Below are positions 1 through 11,593 of a DNA stretch of 64,000 nt, piece by piece. The DNA comes from Bigelowiella natans CCMP2755 (Eukaryota > Cercozoa > Chlorarachniophyceae). The DNA lies in assembly GCA_000320545.1 (NCBI GenBank), contig ADNK01001088.1, positions 62,001 to 126,000 on the forward strand. Direction: 5' to 3'. The position numbers were made by a program, and so were the translations under genes. Numbering within the stretch: the stretch's first letter is position 1; each line of letters opens with the position of its first letter. Under the pieces are notes generated by a model that searched no databases, was not told the DNA's origin, and saw only the letters and a list, made by a program, of their open reading frames with translations.

Positions 1-958
1 CTCTTCGAGTCTACAACAATTATTAGTCAAGAAGCGTAGATAACTAGTGTAAAATAGAGATCTGTCAGCTGCATGTTAGTTGCCTGTTGTGGTGCAGGCA
101 GCATGAAGTTCTTGCATTGTAGCGTGAGCGTCACGTAGCATAGGCGATCGATGGAACGCAGCACCACACGCGAGCAAAGCTGCAAATGAACATGTTTAGC
201 ATCGACACATAGCTAGATAGACCGCTGCGACTGGTGCACAACGGCTTTCATTTGTCATGCTCGCTTTGCTAACAGGGCTTCAAAACAATGGCAAGGATGC
301 ATGGGCTGGTGCGCGCGTGACAATGGTCGCGACAAACGTACACGTGCGCAAAGTTAGACAACAGCCAATTGACAACAGTAGATCGACATGTGATGCTGAC
401 GACGTGCATGTCTAGATGTCATCGCAGCAAAATAGTTTCGGGCAGATTGTTCGTCCGTGACACAATGGTGGATGAGGGCACAAAAGTGCGGGGAGTGCCA
501 CGATGACATTGTGCGCGATCCAAACATGCATGGGACACTTCCAATGATGTTTGCGCAGAGCTGCGACCTGCGCTACGCAAGAATGTCTCTATTGTTTTTC
601 GCATGCGACAGCGCAAACGTGGTGAGTTTCAGTCCAACAGCACGCACACACCACGGCACTACACTCTCCCTCTTTGATTTTGCACGCGTGGGGCAACTGT
701 GTGAAAGGTCGGGTAGATCCCGCGCGACGTACGGAAAATAGGATGGGGTTTTCATGGTGCGTCAAGAAGAATAATGGTACTAAAATGTAGTTGAGTAGGG
801 AGATTTACCAGAGACTCAGAGACAGACAGGAGACGAAGAAGAAGCATCATGCCAGAGGGACAACAAACGAGTTCGTAGTTGCAGCTGTACGAGCACTCCG
901 AGCAGACTCATTGCCAGCTGGGCCGACCGATGGCTCGCTTGTCTAAGAATGCGCTCTT

Positions 959-1010
<52 letters not shown>

Positions 1011-1165
1011 ACCCCACCCCTCTTTCATTCGTTAGCATAGTGCGCTGATTTGTTGCTCGGGACACCTGCGATTGCGTATCTTAGCTCGGCGCTCTGAGGA
1101 AGCAGCCTCTGTTTTCTCTGACTCGCAGAGATATTGACGGGGGTGCTCTGGGCCGTGCTCGACTA
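1..1165. other. 5' spacer with TC microsatellite
   Basis: No exon was recognised here. Short ORFs occur but show no family motif and no splice-compatible continuation. A pure TC dinucleotide run lies at 961-1008, about 160 bp before the likely first exon of the esterase. The frame of that first exon stays open upstream to about 1085, so an earlier 5' exon in this stretch cannot be excluded. Confidence 0.6.
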
Positions 1166-3942
1166 ATGTTCGAGCAGCAAGCAAGAAAGAACCCACCGGA
1201 GGCATTGGAGCAGGGGCAGGTGTCAATTGACAATGTCATTATCGCTTCAGATGTAGTTTGGTTGCTTTGCTGCGAGGAGTGAGAATTGTATGCTATCTTT
1301 TTATTTAAATCTGCATGTGAATGTATGATTTCTATTCAGGTGCTTGCGTACAAAGCGAAGGTGTCGAGTAGATTTGAAGCTGAATGGATACTGCCGAAGG
1401 ACGAACAGATGTAAATTGCGCACCAGCTTTAGTTAGCAACATCTCATCGTCATCCAACTGAAGCTGTGTATGGCCCAACCCCCCCACCTCCTCAGAATCG
1501 AGTCCGTAGTTATATACGCTCATGGGTAAAATAGAACCATGTAACCTCATAACTACCATTTATTCTTGACTGAACCCATTCCAATCGCAGGGGAGGATTC
1601 GTGGCTGGATCGCATCATATTGTAATAATGTACCTTGTCTTTGATTGGAGTGGAATCGGACTCGAATATTTTGTTGTACAATCATACAGAGTCGGAGTAT
1701 TGCATGCGAAATAGCTCTCAAGAGTAAGGTGATGATTGCCTTCCCCCTTCTTCACTTCTTCACTTCCTCACATTTTCTTCTTCTTCTTCTATTTCTTCTA
1801 TGATTCTGTTGGTGAGCACAGTGTACCGCCGTTCTTAACGTGAACTATCGACTAGCCCCTGAGTACCCATTTCCAGCTGCACCGAAGGATATCTTTGAGG
1901 TAAACAGAAATGGGTGGACACTGAATCACCGACCTGCACACACACATACACACACACACATACTGTCCGCAACACGAACACGACTGGTGTCCCTTGATTC
2001 TCCCTTTTGGCTTTGCTTGTGGGAGCAGAGCCTGCGGTACGTTGTTAAGCGCCTCGGGGTTGAAAAAGAACGTGTGGTGATGATGGGAGATAGTGCCGGT
2101 AATCGAGAGTTAGTTGAAGACAAACAGCGATAGCATTTGTTGTGGGAGGGAGGAGAAGTTGTGGTGGTAATGTCAAAAACACTGCAACAGCAACATTAGC
2201 AGCCAGCATGCCGATGTGACGAACATCGGTCGTGTAGTGGATCTAGAAGGCAGGCAAAGGCATGGACTGAGCGAGGAGTACAGATACGATGTAAAATGGT
2301 GAATTTCTGATAATATGTTTGTGCCCTCCTCCTAGGTGCAAGTCTGTGTGTCAGCACGCTCCTTAAAGTGAAGAAGAGAGCGGCAAGCTGCAACGAGGAT
2401 GTACGTTTATGAAATGCACATACACGAGCAGCCCCCCTTTCCCTTCTTCTCCTCCTCCTTCTCGCATTATTATGTTGGCACATGATAGCTCGGCATCTTC
2501 GACGAAAGTCTTATTTTTTAACGCCTTCTGCTGTTATCCAGCTAATGCCTGGAGGATGCGCACTGCTAAGCCCCGTATTCAGCTTGCTGCCATGTAACAA
2601 TAAGTAGCTGTAACAGTAATAAAAGAATTGGTAGTTCTAGAATTATGCGATGGAACTCTTTGCCTGGGCTGCTGTTAATCCCTGTTGACTTGCGGTACTG
2701 ATTTAATCATTTTGGTGAGAAAGAGATCCGGCTGTACGTGCAGGTTCTTTTGCGTCGCCCTCCTCCTCTTCCTCTTCCTCCTCCTCCTCCTCCTCCTCCT
2801 CCTCACGAGGAAGCGAAAACGTATCGTCGTCTTCTCTAGAAGAAAATAGAGATACAGACTATCTTAATCCAGGTGGACTTGCTAAGTTTTAGTCGACCAC
2901 AGAAGATTGCCTCATACTCCCAAATGTTTGGCTCGAATACAGATTCGTTAGAAGTGTTTGGGTTACTGTACGGGCTACACCCTGCGGGTAGCAGCGAAAA
3001 CGAGAGCAACGACGGAGACTATGAGGCCAAGGAACTTAACTACGTAATGGTATGGACCCGAGCAAGGAGAAGGAGAACCGTGGCATTTGCACATTGCGTA
3101 TTCAATAGAAGGCAATACATGTTCTCCTGGCTTTCACCTCCTCACCGCTGCTGCTGTTGTCATCGCTGTATTGCTGTTTGGTGCTCTCATAGGGATGGGA
3201 GAGACCAGACTTATCCGGATTCCCCCCAACGCTTATCCAAGCAGGTGATTTTAGCACCCGAGTGGGACAGCAGTAGAAGAGAAGTCATTGCCTAAATGGA
3301 GGAAGTGCAAAGCTGCTAACCCACTGATACGAAGCAAACATCAGTCATTTGATTCATGTTGCTTTCACTGCCATCATGGAGGTTGTGTGAGTATTGTTAT
3401 CATGCTCCCGTCTACATCTAGCTTCTCTCCTCGCTTCTGCCCCTACGGGATGCTTCTACTAACGCTATTATCGATGCGCAGGCGGTGGAGAAGTGCTGAG
3501 AGATGATGCGAAAGATTTCGCAGAACATGCAATCAACTGCGAAGTGCAGGTAGAGTGCTAGAATCATGCACGCAGCATCATATCATTAGGAATAAATCTT
3601 TGTCCCATTTCAACTTCTGCAGTGCCAGCTTGAGATCTATGAAGGCATGTTCCATGCCTTCCAGCTATTTCCAAGGTAGAACACATGTAGCTTTTTCTTT
3701 TTGACATATTTAATTCGCATGCTTCAATTTTGAATAAGATTTGGAGAGTTTAACGGATGTGAGTCACACTGTCAAATATGTTTCGTTGTTTACCTTCAAG
3801 GTTTGTGGATGCTGGAAAGGATGCTGTGGTATCCATTTGTACGTTTGTCGAAGCTACTGCACGACAACAGGAAAGCAAAAAGGCCACGGCGAACATATAT
3901 TCAGCTATTGTGAAGGATAGTGTGCGTGTCGGCTCGAACTAG
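1166..3942 (+). CDS. Hormone-sensitive-lipase-like esterase (alpha/beta hydrolase)
   Basis: Predicted serine esterase of the HSL/abhydrolase-3 family, about 325 residues, hydrolysing small esters or acylglycerols. Fourteen exons close in phase: 1166-1219, 1340-1410, 1496-1525, 1591-1621, 1690-1728, 1822-1899, 2029-2098, 2336-2400, 2542-2603, 2887-3049, 3193-3244, 3482-3549, 3623-3675, 3801-3942. Family hallmarks appear in order: oxyanion-hole HGGGF built across the 1525/1591 junction, NYRLAPE, nucleophile elbow GDSAG, PPTLIQAG, the catalytic Asp region GGEVLRDDA, and the catalytic His in EGMFHAFQ. No signal peptide is visible, so it is probably cytosolic. The start at 1166 is the least certain part because the frame is open upstream. 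Microsatellites sit in its introns (CA near 1937-1961, TCC near 2758-2805). Confidence 0.88.
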
Positions 3943-4524
3943 CGAGCTGCATGATTACCGAAATTCCCATATTTTCGTACACTTGCTTGCACACGACGCT
4001 GGAACTTCGAGTCAGAGTTCTAATGCATCATTATTGCACAATGTGCATTCCACCATGCACAACATGGCCATGTAATGTGCAAGTTGTGCAAAAGCCTAGG
4101 CAGGCTAGCAGGGCTAGAGGGCCACAAGCAGTGAAACAGTTCCTCATGCATGCATGAAGATAGAAGGCCATGACGCATGGAGCTCTCTGCTCTGTGACTA
4201 TAGGCATACACACAAAACCATAACAGCATATAGGCGCATGCGCTCGCGCCGGTGAGGAAATCATAGCATAATCTAAACGTCAGCATGTTCTAGTCTAGTG
4301 GTGTTATGTCTTTCAGGAATGCATGCTCTAGTACTAGCGCAAGGAATAAGACAATACGTCCTATACGTACGCCTAGGCCATTGGAATGTCATTGGCGAAG
4401 CTTGTCGTCATTCGATGCATGACTCACACATTACACTACGCCGTGCACTGCATCATGAGCAAGTTCTGATCAACTAAGCAGAGAAAATAGGCTGCGAGTC
4501 ACTTATATTGGAACGCATCCCAAA
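3943..4524. other. Convergent spacer, no gene seen
   Basis: Between the 3' end of the esterase (+) and the 3' end of a minus-strand gene. ORFs on both strands are short shadows. The stretch is rich in short self-complementary words (GCATGC, CTAG, TGCA), a property shared by the other gene-poor spacers of the window. Confidence 0.6.
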
Positions 4525-5209
4525 TCAAGCCGCCTCTTTTTCTTCTTCCTGGCGAGCCTTGGAGAATGTATTTTCTGTTTTTTGAATTTCCCGTTGAAGA
4601 TCCTTAAATCTGTGCGCAAATAAACCTCATAAGTTCCGGGAAGCTGGACACATATATCTAGCGAGCGGGGATGGATATCAACGCTACAACCTAGTAAGAA
4701 GTCCCTTTATCCTGGTGTCCTTTGCCATGTCTCCTGCTGATGGCTTACGACCGTGCCTGCTCAGGTAGCATTTAGATTTTTCTTCATTTAGCGAAAGCTT
4801 CGAAGCAAAATGAGGGGATTCCAACGAGGGCATGCGCGTACTGATCGTTTTCTAAGCACTAATGTTAATCGAAGAGGGGATGATGTTGGCGGGCTTCGGC
4901 ATGACATGTTAAATTGTGGTGTTATCAGGGTGTAATGACTCTGTCTTGAAGGTCGCTTGCCAATGCTGAAGTGCCTCAGTTATTTCCTTTTCGTTGACAT
5001 CACATCAAGTAATAATTTCAAATCCCTATTATCCTGAGTTATTTGCTTCAAATAAGAGCAGAAGAAAAGCGTCGGTGCTTATCCGCTCTCTGGTGTCTTT
5101 CATATGTCAGATGGAGAGCCGTTCAACGCTTCTCAACATCTCCTCACGTCTTCGTAATGTTGGTCATTTTGAGCTCTTCAAGCTCGATCGACATCTAGTG
5201 AAGAAGGGG

Positions 5210-5263
<54 letters not shown>

Positions 5264-5352
5264 TTTTTTTTATACATATCGTTTTCCCATTCTCGTTAAC
5301 AGTTCTAATTCACCTTCCCTTCCTTATACAGCTCCCTCATCTCTTCAGCGAT
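4525..5352 (-). CDS. Small coiled-coil protein, partly resolved
   Basis: Three exons fit by phase on the minus strand: 5314-5352, 5148-5194 and 4525-4609. Each has AG/GT borders, and together they give a charged, heptad-like sequence ending EEEKEAA before TGA. A Met inside the first exon (about 5340) would give a protein of about 52 residues; alternatively upstream exons are missing. The joining intron 4610-5147 is long for this genome, and a second reading of the last exon is open in another frame (a basic stretch KKKKRRLDLG), so the model is tentative. It lies directly behind the PCMT gene on the same strand. No family recognised. A TC run occupies 5212-5262 in the intron. Confidence 0.35.
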
Positions 5353-5450
5353 CTGCGTGACAGGACACAAAAACAACAACAACACCGCAAAGATGAACAA
5401 TTAAACTGTACGATTCAGTTCCTTGAATATGTGTATGATATACGAATAGC

Positions 5451-7194
5451 CTAGAATTCAAACAAATCAACCCCTTGAGCCTTCTCTTTCTCCGATTTTG
5501 GAGGTTCGTCGTTCATACGAGAGAAGACAACAGTCATGATCTCCTCCTTTCTCACATCCTACCGAAGACATATGAAAGTTGTGGTGGTGCTTGGTGCTAT
5601 TGGTGGGTGATGGTAATAATGACGAGGATGATGATGGAAAACGGGGGTTGAAATGATAGTAAGTGACACAAATTGTTGCGTGCGTGTTGGTAGGTAGAGG
5701 GTATAATTGTTGGTTGAGAAGCCATTGCAGTGTGCATTATCATAATCATCACAAAATTTACTACCGATGATGCAGACGATGAACTCAATTTAGTAAGCTT
5801 GACCAGCTTCTGCTCGCCCCCTTGAGGTCCAACCTAGAAAGGGGAAGGAGGGGAGGGAGGATGTGTCGATGATTTTCCGTCGATATAGGTATGCAACACC
5901 GGGCAATTGCCCATGATGATGATGATGACGATGATGATGATGATGATAGCTCAAAGGTAGAAGAAACAAACGCACCGTGCGCTCATGATGTACACATAGA
6001 TGTAACAATTAAACACATAACGACCGGTATGACTAGAGCTCCTCCTGGCGTAAGCTGATTTACCAGCTCTTCCGGTATTTCCTCAACCTTACGAGTAGTT
6101 GTTGTTGTAAAGGTAATAAAATCAACCTCGCAATGCTTCCTGCCTATCGAACTGAAGCTGAAAATATTTATGGAAAACTACCCACCGCAGCGCCGACATG
6201 AATGAAGTCAAATGGTCCTTTTTCTGGAAGGCCGAGGAATCCGTCGCCTGATGCACAATAATCACTCATCGTTGACTCTCACATGTCGTGTTCGCAGCCT
6301 TCTTGCTACTACAAGTGGCAGAAAGCACAACCTTCATAGTATGCAACCCTTCCTGAATCCAAGAAACTCTGGTGCGATTTTGCTGTTGGTGATATAATAA
6401 AGTCATAGATTAGAGTTGTGCGGAAGGGAATTAAAACAATAGTATCTTTTATTACTATTATTATTATTATTATTATTATTATTGCCTGTGTTGTTGCGGG
6501 AAAGTTCGATCAGCTCCCTTGCATGGTCGATCCCATATATCTTGCTATCGTCGGAAGCTGATGTTATCAAAATCATGTATATCAATGAATCGCCCTTCCT
6601 ATGTTAATGCCAAAAGAAAGGCAAGACTAATACCCAGAATGTGTCCCATGCAGACAGTCAAATATCCGCTTCCACACCCAATATCAAGCCCGATGAAGGG
6701 CTTTTCTCGGCGGGATGTCGATTCCGATTCTGTTTCATCCTCAGAGAAAAGAGCTTCAAGAGCGATTGCGTGCATATGTGGGGAAGTGATGGTGGCCTCA
6801 CAACCGATGTTTCGAGGTTTGTCTTCATATAAGGGACCCTGGAAACATCATAATTTGAGCAAATTTTAATTATTATTACCTGGAGAATAGCTTCCATCAA
6901 TGCTACATACGTGCTACCATCATCAAATGACTACACTATGACACCTACGTGTTTAGGATTCACGAAGTCCTTGCGATCAGTCTTTTTCATGGCATCGATT
7001 ACGCTCTCCGTTTTCAGGATCCCATTCCGGTGTAGATTCGATACAAGCTCGTCCTATTTGGTCCAATCGTTTAATGCTGGCTGATTACCTTAGTCTAATG
7101 CATAGAAGCACACGCGGTTGTTTTCTCTGACTTGATTTAATATGACCTGTGATGCGCCGTCATTGTTGAAGTTCATACTCAGACTGATCAGCAT
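5451..7194 (-). CDS. PCMT1: Protein-L-isoaspartate O-methyltransferase
   Basis: SAM-dependent methyltransferase that repairs isoaspartyl residues in aged proteins. Minus-strand exons include 7147-7194 (start at 7194 or 7176; GASQ at the end), 6949-7053 (DELVSNLHRNGILKT, as in PCMT N-termini), 6634-6838 (IGCEATITSPHMHA followed by motif I DIGCGSGYL), about 6451-6574 (IYGIDHARELI), then FDFIHVGAA, EIPEELVNQLTPGGA, IPVGPQGGEQKL, and a last exon ending GVDLFEF before the stop at 5451. Order and spacing match the whole PCMT fold, so the gene looks complete. The exon after IDHARELIELSRNN runs into an ATT microsatellite (6451-6482) that would encode polyasparagine if it is not already intron. Its 5' end is about 90 bp from the gene on the opposite strand. 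Confidence 0.9.
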
Positions 7195-7283
7195 GTCGTT
7201 CGAGAGCCCCCCCTGAATTGCAACGCGTCAGATTTGAACAAAGCCAGCCCAACATTAAAAGGCAACCTGGAGCGTCTGCTGCG

Positions 7284-7725
7284 ATGCAAGAGGTGTATCG
7301 GGTTTTGAAGCCATCAGCCGCACCCTGGCTACTTTGCGACGTAAAAGACTTCGCATTGGTCGCCGATGGTGCTGCCTTAAGATATGGCGCTGGCATGGGA
7401 AGATCTGTCGCATCCTTTGATGCAAACGGTTTAGGGCAATTTAGTTCCGACCCGGGAGTACGTCGCTGAAAAGGTGCTATCTGGCACCAGTACCCTCCCT
7501 CAGGAGATCGTCGTCTGGGTGTATACACGGGTGGGTGGCAGAACTGATCCAACGCACGATGTCGGTCTTCTTTTCACGTCAGAGTAAGCTTTATTATTCG
7601 ATAAAAATATTTGTCGCAGCAATAAAATCGCATTGAAAATGGCAGAATTAATATCCCTTTCTTTCAGTCACAACAACACTCAAAACTCAAAACTCAGAGG
7701 GCTACCACGTTCCTTGTGGCAATGA
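7284..7725 (+). CDS. Small unknown protein
   Basis: Three plus-strand exons agree in phase: 7284-7457 (donor GTACGT), 7504-7583 and 7668-7725, giving about 103 residues from ATG at 7284. The frame is open back to 7218. The segment EVYRVLKPSAAPWLLCDVKD resembles the loop after motif III in UbiE-type methyltransferases, but no SAM-binding motif precedes it, so function is not assigned. The second exon contains EIVVWVYTRVGGRTDP. The stop leaves about 100 bp before the pirin start. It could instead be an upstream part of a longer transcript. Confidence 0.35.
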
Positions 7726-7828
7726 AGGCTACTGTCAGGTTTGCATGGGAGATACTTGGGTCGCTGCAGCTATGTATGATAGGGGGCGGCTTTTTATGCA
7801 CTTGGGCCTAGAGGTAGCATTTCCACCC

Positions 7829-9041
7829 ATGTTTCATAGAGATTGTCGCCTTCAGCGTCGTCCGTCGATGTGCAAAGTTTGAACGGCCATTCCTGCTTTT
7901 AGCACGGGGTGGTGCAGGATTCTGGTGATCGGAATCATTTTCATTCCCCTCGCTGACAGCCGCTCGATAATTCACAGCAAGACTCTCCGATACATTCCTC
8001 AAAAAAAGCTTACCGTGAGCGAACGTAAGCAAACTCTGATAATCGATCGAAATAATGCATAGATAGATCTAAGCTTTGATCAATCACAGCACCCCCAGAA
8101 TGGTTTGGAAACGGACCAAATGCTGAAGGAGATAAAAAATGGACCAACAAGAACTGGCTTAAGTCTCGGTTTCACTTCAGCTTCGCCGAGGTAGTGATAA
8201 GCGTCTCCTCCCTGAGTCTCGAGTATATTCCAACTTTTGTTTCTGCTTGACAGTACAGCAACCCTCGCAACACAAATTTTGGCGTTCTCCGTGTCATGAA
8301 CGACGATCTCGTCCAGCCAAAGCGTGGTTTTGGAACTCACCCTCATAGAAACATGGTGACAAATGCTTGTTTGGAGGTGTCCACAAGAAAAAACGACCTA
8401 AAACCAATTTCCTCAGGAAATCGTGACCTACATTATCCAAGGAAAACTTACACATCAGGATTCTATGGGGACTAGCGAGTCCCTAGGAAGAGGAAGCGTA
8501 CAATTTATGACAGCAGGAACTGGCATCCGGCACTCTGAGAAGAATGCTGAGGCAGACCCGCTTCGGTTCATTCAGATGTGGCTCGTACCTAAAGCCAATG
8601 GCTTGACTCCCAACTATGGAAGCATGTGTGGCACAAAGATCAATTTTGATAACCAATGGGCCCACATTGTTTCCTCAACTGAGAGTGATGCTAAAACTCC
8701 TGTCAAGATAAATTGCGAAGCTAATATAAAGGTGACGACATAGAATGATCTCCGTTCGAGCATCGCTAAATTTACCTGAGACATACCATTGCTCAACTTT
8801 GCAGGTTGCCGTTTTGAAGGAAAAGAAGTCCATCGAATTCAATCTCAGTAAAAACAGACAAGCATATTTCCTCGCAATGGAGGGATCACCTATTGTCGAA
8901 GGGGAGTTCGGGTCGCAGAAATTCGAGCAGCATGATGCTGCTGAATTGTACGGCGAGGAGAAGTTCAAGATTTCAGGTCCTGGACACGTGCTGATCGTCG
9001 AGATGGATTCTGATGGCCAAGGAGGGCGGTCTGATATTTGA
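7829..9041 (+). CDS. Pirin family bicupin protein
   Basis: Pirin-like (YhhW/quercetinase-type) cupin. Six exons close in phase: 7829-7876, 7978-8014, 8090-8190, 8254-8355, 8417-8731, 8805-9041. The N-terminal cupin shows SRFHFSFAE, NDDLVQPKRGFGTHPHRNME and MTAGTGIRHSE. The two His of HPH, the later His and the Glu of RHSE are the usual pirin metal ligands, so a metal site is likely. The C-terminal cupin is present and ends GGRSDI, so the length is normal. The first exon (MFHRDCRLQRRPSMCK) is Arg-rich and could be an organelle-targeting extension, or the real start may lie elsewhere. In bacteria this subgroup cleaves flavonols; here the substrate is unknown. Confidence 0.88.
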
Positions 9042-10057
9042 TTGATCTGCTCGTCTTATGTAATATACAATGTACAAACACGACATATGAGACCGATGTA
9101 ATGATATGATTGATTCTTTTCAATAGTCATCCTAATAATCTAGTAATGTAGCTATGCAAAGCAACGGCTACAGCGCCTATGCTGTATTTGTTACAAACAC
9201 GATATATGCATTGCGCTCCGATTCTTGATGCATGTCTAGATGTGCCTGATGTGTCGATTATACGATCCGTAAAACGAAGTTAATAATATCGCTAATGAGT
9301 GCAACATGCATGGCGCTGTAATAGTAGACTGACGCGGCTATTTTTGATATTTTGTTACTCTAACTACTTATCGGATACCGTGTGCAATTGAGCTACGTAC
9401 TACATAAACTAGACAATAAACACACAGATGCAAACAGACAGCATGTTCACATTACTAGCCAGATTAGTCTAGCACAGTCTTCCATGCAGCTACGCATCGT
9501 ACTAGACTAGGATGCGCTGATGAATGTTTCATTGCACATGCACGGCTAGCTTTATAGATTACATAAGGCCATAGAGTGTAAACTGCAACACTTAGCTTGT
9601 TCGTGATTAACGCCGCAAGCTAAGCGGCCAACTACGCTAGTACGTACGGTAAACTAGCTAGTAAAGCAGATAGATACGATAATTGCTACAGCCATGCATG
9701 GCAGCCTAGCTAATGAGCCCGCCAGGCTAGCAGGCTTCAACAGACGGTCAATAAAAATTTCAGATCACGAAATTTAGCCAGTTTCTGTGATTTCAGCTCT
9801 CATCTACATCTAGACATCTCTAAGACTGGCAGCTACCATAGCATTGTCTACGAAGTATAATATATGCATATTCGTTGCGCGATGTGCTCATAGCGCACAA
9901 ATTACATTTAAGGGTATATAGTACTACATACAAGCTGTACACTTACGTCTATTCAAACAAAAAAAGGAAAAGTGGTAGATCGTGAAGTTGCTTGCTAAAT
10001 CAAAAATTTTGTTCATCATTCAGAATTTTCCTCCACTTCTCGTCATGAAACAAATGT
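9042..10057. other. Convergent spacer between pirin and Arl8 genes
   Basis: No coding exon recognised. It begins with a copy of the dispersed 3'-flank element (9085-9184) 44 bp after the pirin stop codon. The rest is AT-rich and crowded with short palindromic words (GCTAGC, CTAG, GCATGC, ACGT). Confidence 0.6.
9085..9184 (+). repeat. Dispersed 3'-flank element, copy A
   Basis: About 100 bp. Conserved blocks in order: ATGAGACCGATGTAATG, TTTTCAATAGTCATCCTAA, GTAGCTATGCAAAGCA, CGGCTACAGCGCCTATG. GTAGC and GCTAC can pair as a short stem. Related copies lie at 13551-13650, 46741-46842 (same strand) and, reversed, at 18655-18850 and 46972-47074. This copy lies just downstream of, and in the same orientation as, the pirin gene. 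Compared with copy B it has a 9-bp insertion after CATCCTAA. Confidence 0.75.
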
Positions 10058-10964
10058 CTATTTCTTATTTTGTTTGACCAACCAATCCAACGATTTCTCG
10101 ACACTTTTCCCTGTCTTGCATGAAATAGAAAAGTAAGCCGTGGTACGCACCCTGGTGTGAGAGGATAAGTCCCTACAAAAAATATACAGAAGAGATCAGG
10201 TGTGTACGTGAACATTCTGTCTCAGTATATACAACTTACAGAGCTTTGATGAGTGCTTCAGGGGATAATGCGTTCTCCAAATCATTCTTATTGAAGAGAA
10301 CAAGAAGAGGAATCCCCTTCAACTCTTGGCTTTCTAGGAGAGCCTAAATCAAGTTTGAATCAAAGCAATTAGGATTGTTTTCTCAAGTTTATGTTTTTGT
10401 GACCTTCAGTTCGTCGTGGGCTTCTTCGATTTTCCCTTTATCAGCAGAGTCAATAATGTAAACAATTGCGTTAACTCCCTTACAGTACCGGCCCCATTGC
10501 TGTCTGAACTTATCCTGAGTAAAACACGAGATATTATATCGGCGATTGCAGGTGAAGAGTTGTAATTTGCCTGTCCTCCAAGATCCCAGACTTTAATTGT
10601 GCACCTGTTCTTTTGGACCTAAAATTCGATTTGGATGAGAATAGTACATCGCGAAGGCTGAAATACATAAGGTGGGACCTTGTGCATATTAAAGCCTACT
10701 GTCGGAATAAGATTTTCTTGGAATTCTCCGGTCTGTAAAAGCAACAATTCAAATTGAAAGCTCTTTCGTATTGATTTACAAATCGATCTCTTACGTTTAG
10801 AACTTGGACATATGTACTCTTCCCCGCATTTTGAAGGCCTACGATGGCGATTTCCATCTCTTGTGACCAGAAAAGACTGAAAGAATCGGATTTAAATAAA
10901 GGATCTAGTCTAATGCTTCGATGAAGGATACGTACTTTCGGATCCAACTTGCAACAATGCCCAT
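10058..10964 (-). CDS. ARL8: Arl8-type small GTPase
   Basis: ADP-ribosylation-factor-like GTPase of the Arl8 class, which in animals and plants acts on lysosome or vacuole membrane positioning. First exon 10936-10964 encodes MGIVASWIR and is joined in phase to [21 protein letters not shown] (P-loop GLQNAGKS). Later exons carry the effector/switch I segment IPTVGFN, WDLGGQ (switch II), [25 protein letters not shown] (NKxD) and [19 protein letters not shown] with stop TAG at 10058. As in other Arl8 proteins the N-terminus lacks the myristoylation Gly context and begins with an amphipathic stretch. Length is about normal. It converges on the pirin gene. Confidence 0.92.
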
Positions 10965-10967
10965 GAT

Positions 10968-11185
10968 TTAGTTGGTATGACAGTTGACTTGACTTGGATT
11001 CTTCCTCTTGTTGAACTTCTCGCTTACGATCGCTCCGAAATCAGGGCTTAGGAAGCTGATGGGGTGGCTCTCCTTCGCGGTCGATTTGTAATTGCGAAGA
11101 GTCTTCCAATAATTGGTTAAGTATGTTGTCGCTTTGTTAAATTCCAAAGCAATTTGATATTTTTCTTGTAGCCGTTTGGAATCCA
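10968..11185 (-). CDS. Small hypothetical ORF upstream of ARL8
   Basis: An unspliced 72-residue frame starting MDSKRLQEKYQIALEFNKA and ending at TAA three bases before the ARL8 ATG. It is Lys/Asn-rich and partly helical, with no family match. It may be the last exon of a separate gene whose upstream exons lie at 11190-11340 (that stretch is open in several frames), or simply part of the ARL8 5' leader. The tight three-base spacing on the same strand is suspicious for a eukaryotic gene pair. Confidence 0.3.
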
Positions 11186-11593
11186 TTGTCGCTTGAATAA
11201 AATCATGGGGGATATTAGTATGGAAACAATTGGAAGCAACCAAAATCTGACAAGAGCAAAGGCATCTGGACAAGTACAATTTTTATTCGCAATACATCCT
11301 ACATGATATCTACACATGATCTGAAACACATACAACAAGGCATACGCTTTCTGCAGCGATTATTTCTCGTGTCCTACTACGACGCTGCGAATCCAACACG
11401 GGAAGAAGGAGGAGGCAAACAACGAGGAGAGGGCGGACGATACCAGTGCAGTACGGGGTCAAATGCTTTCTTCGTCGCTAATTCGAAGAAAGATTATTCT
11501 CACGTTTTCCGTAATCGTTCGGTTGTAGGCGAGTGTTTCTCATCCTGATCATCGAATGCCATTCATCTGCATCGGGCCAATGTACGTACCCAG

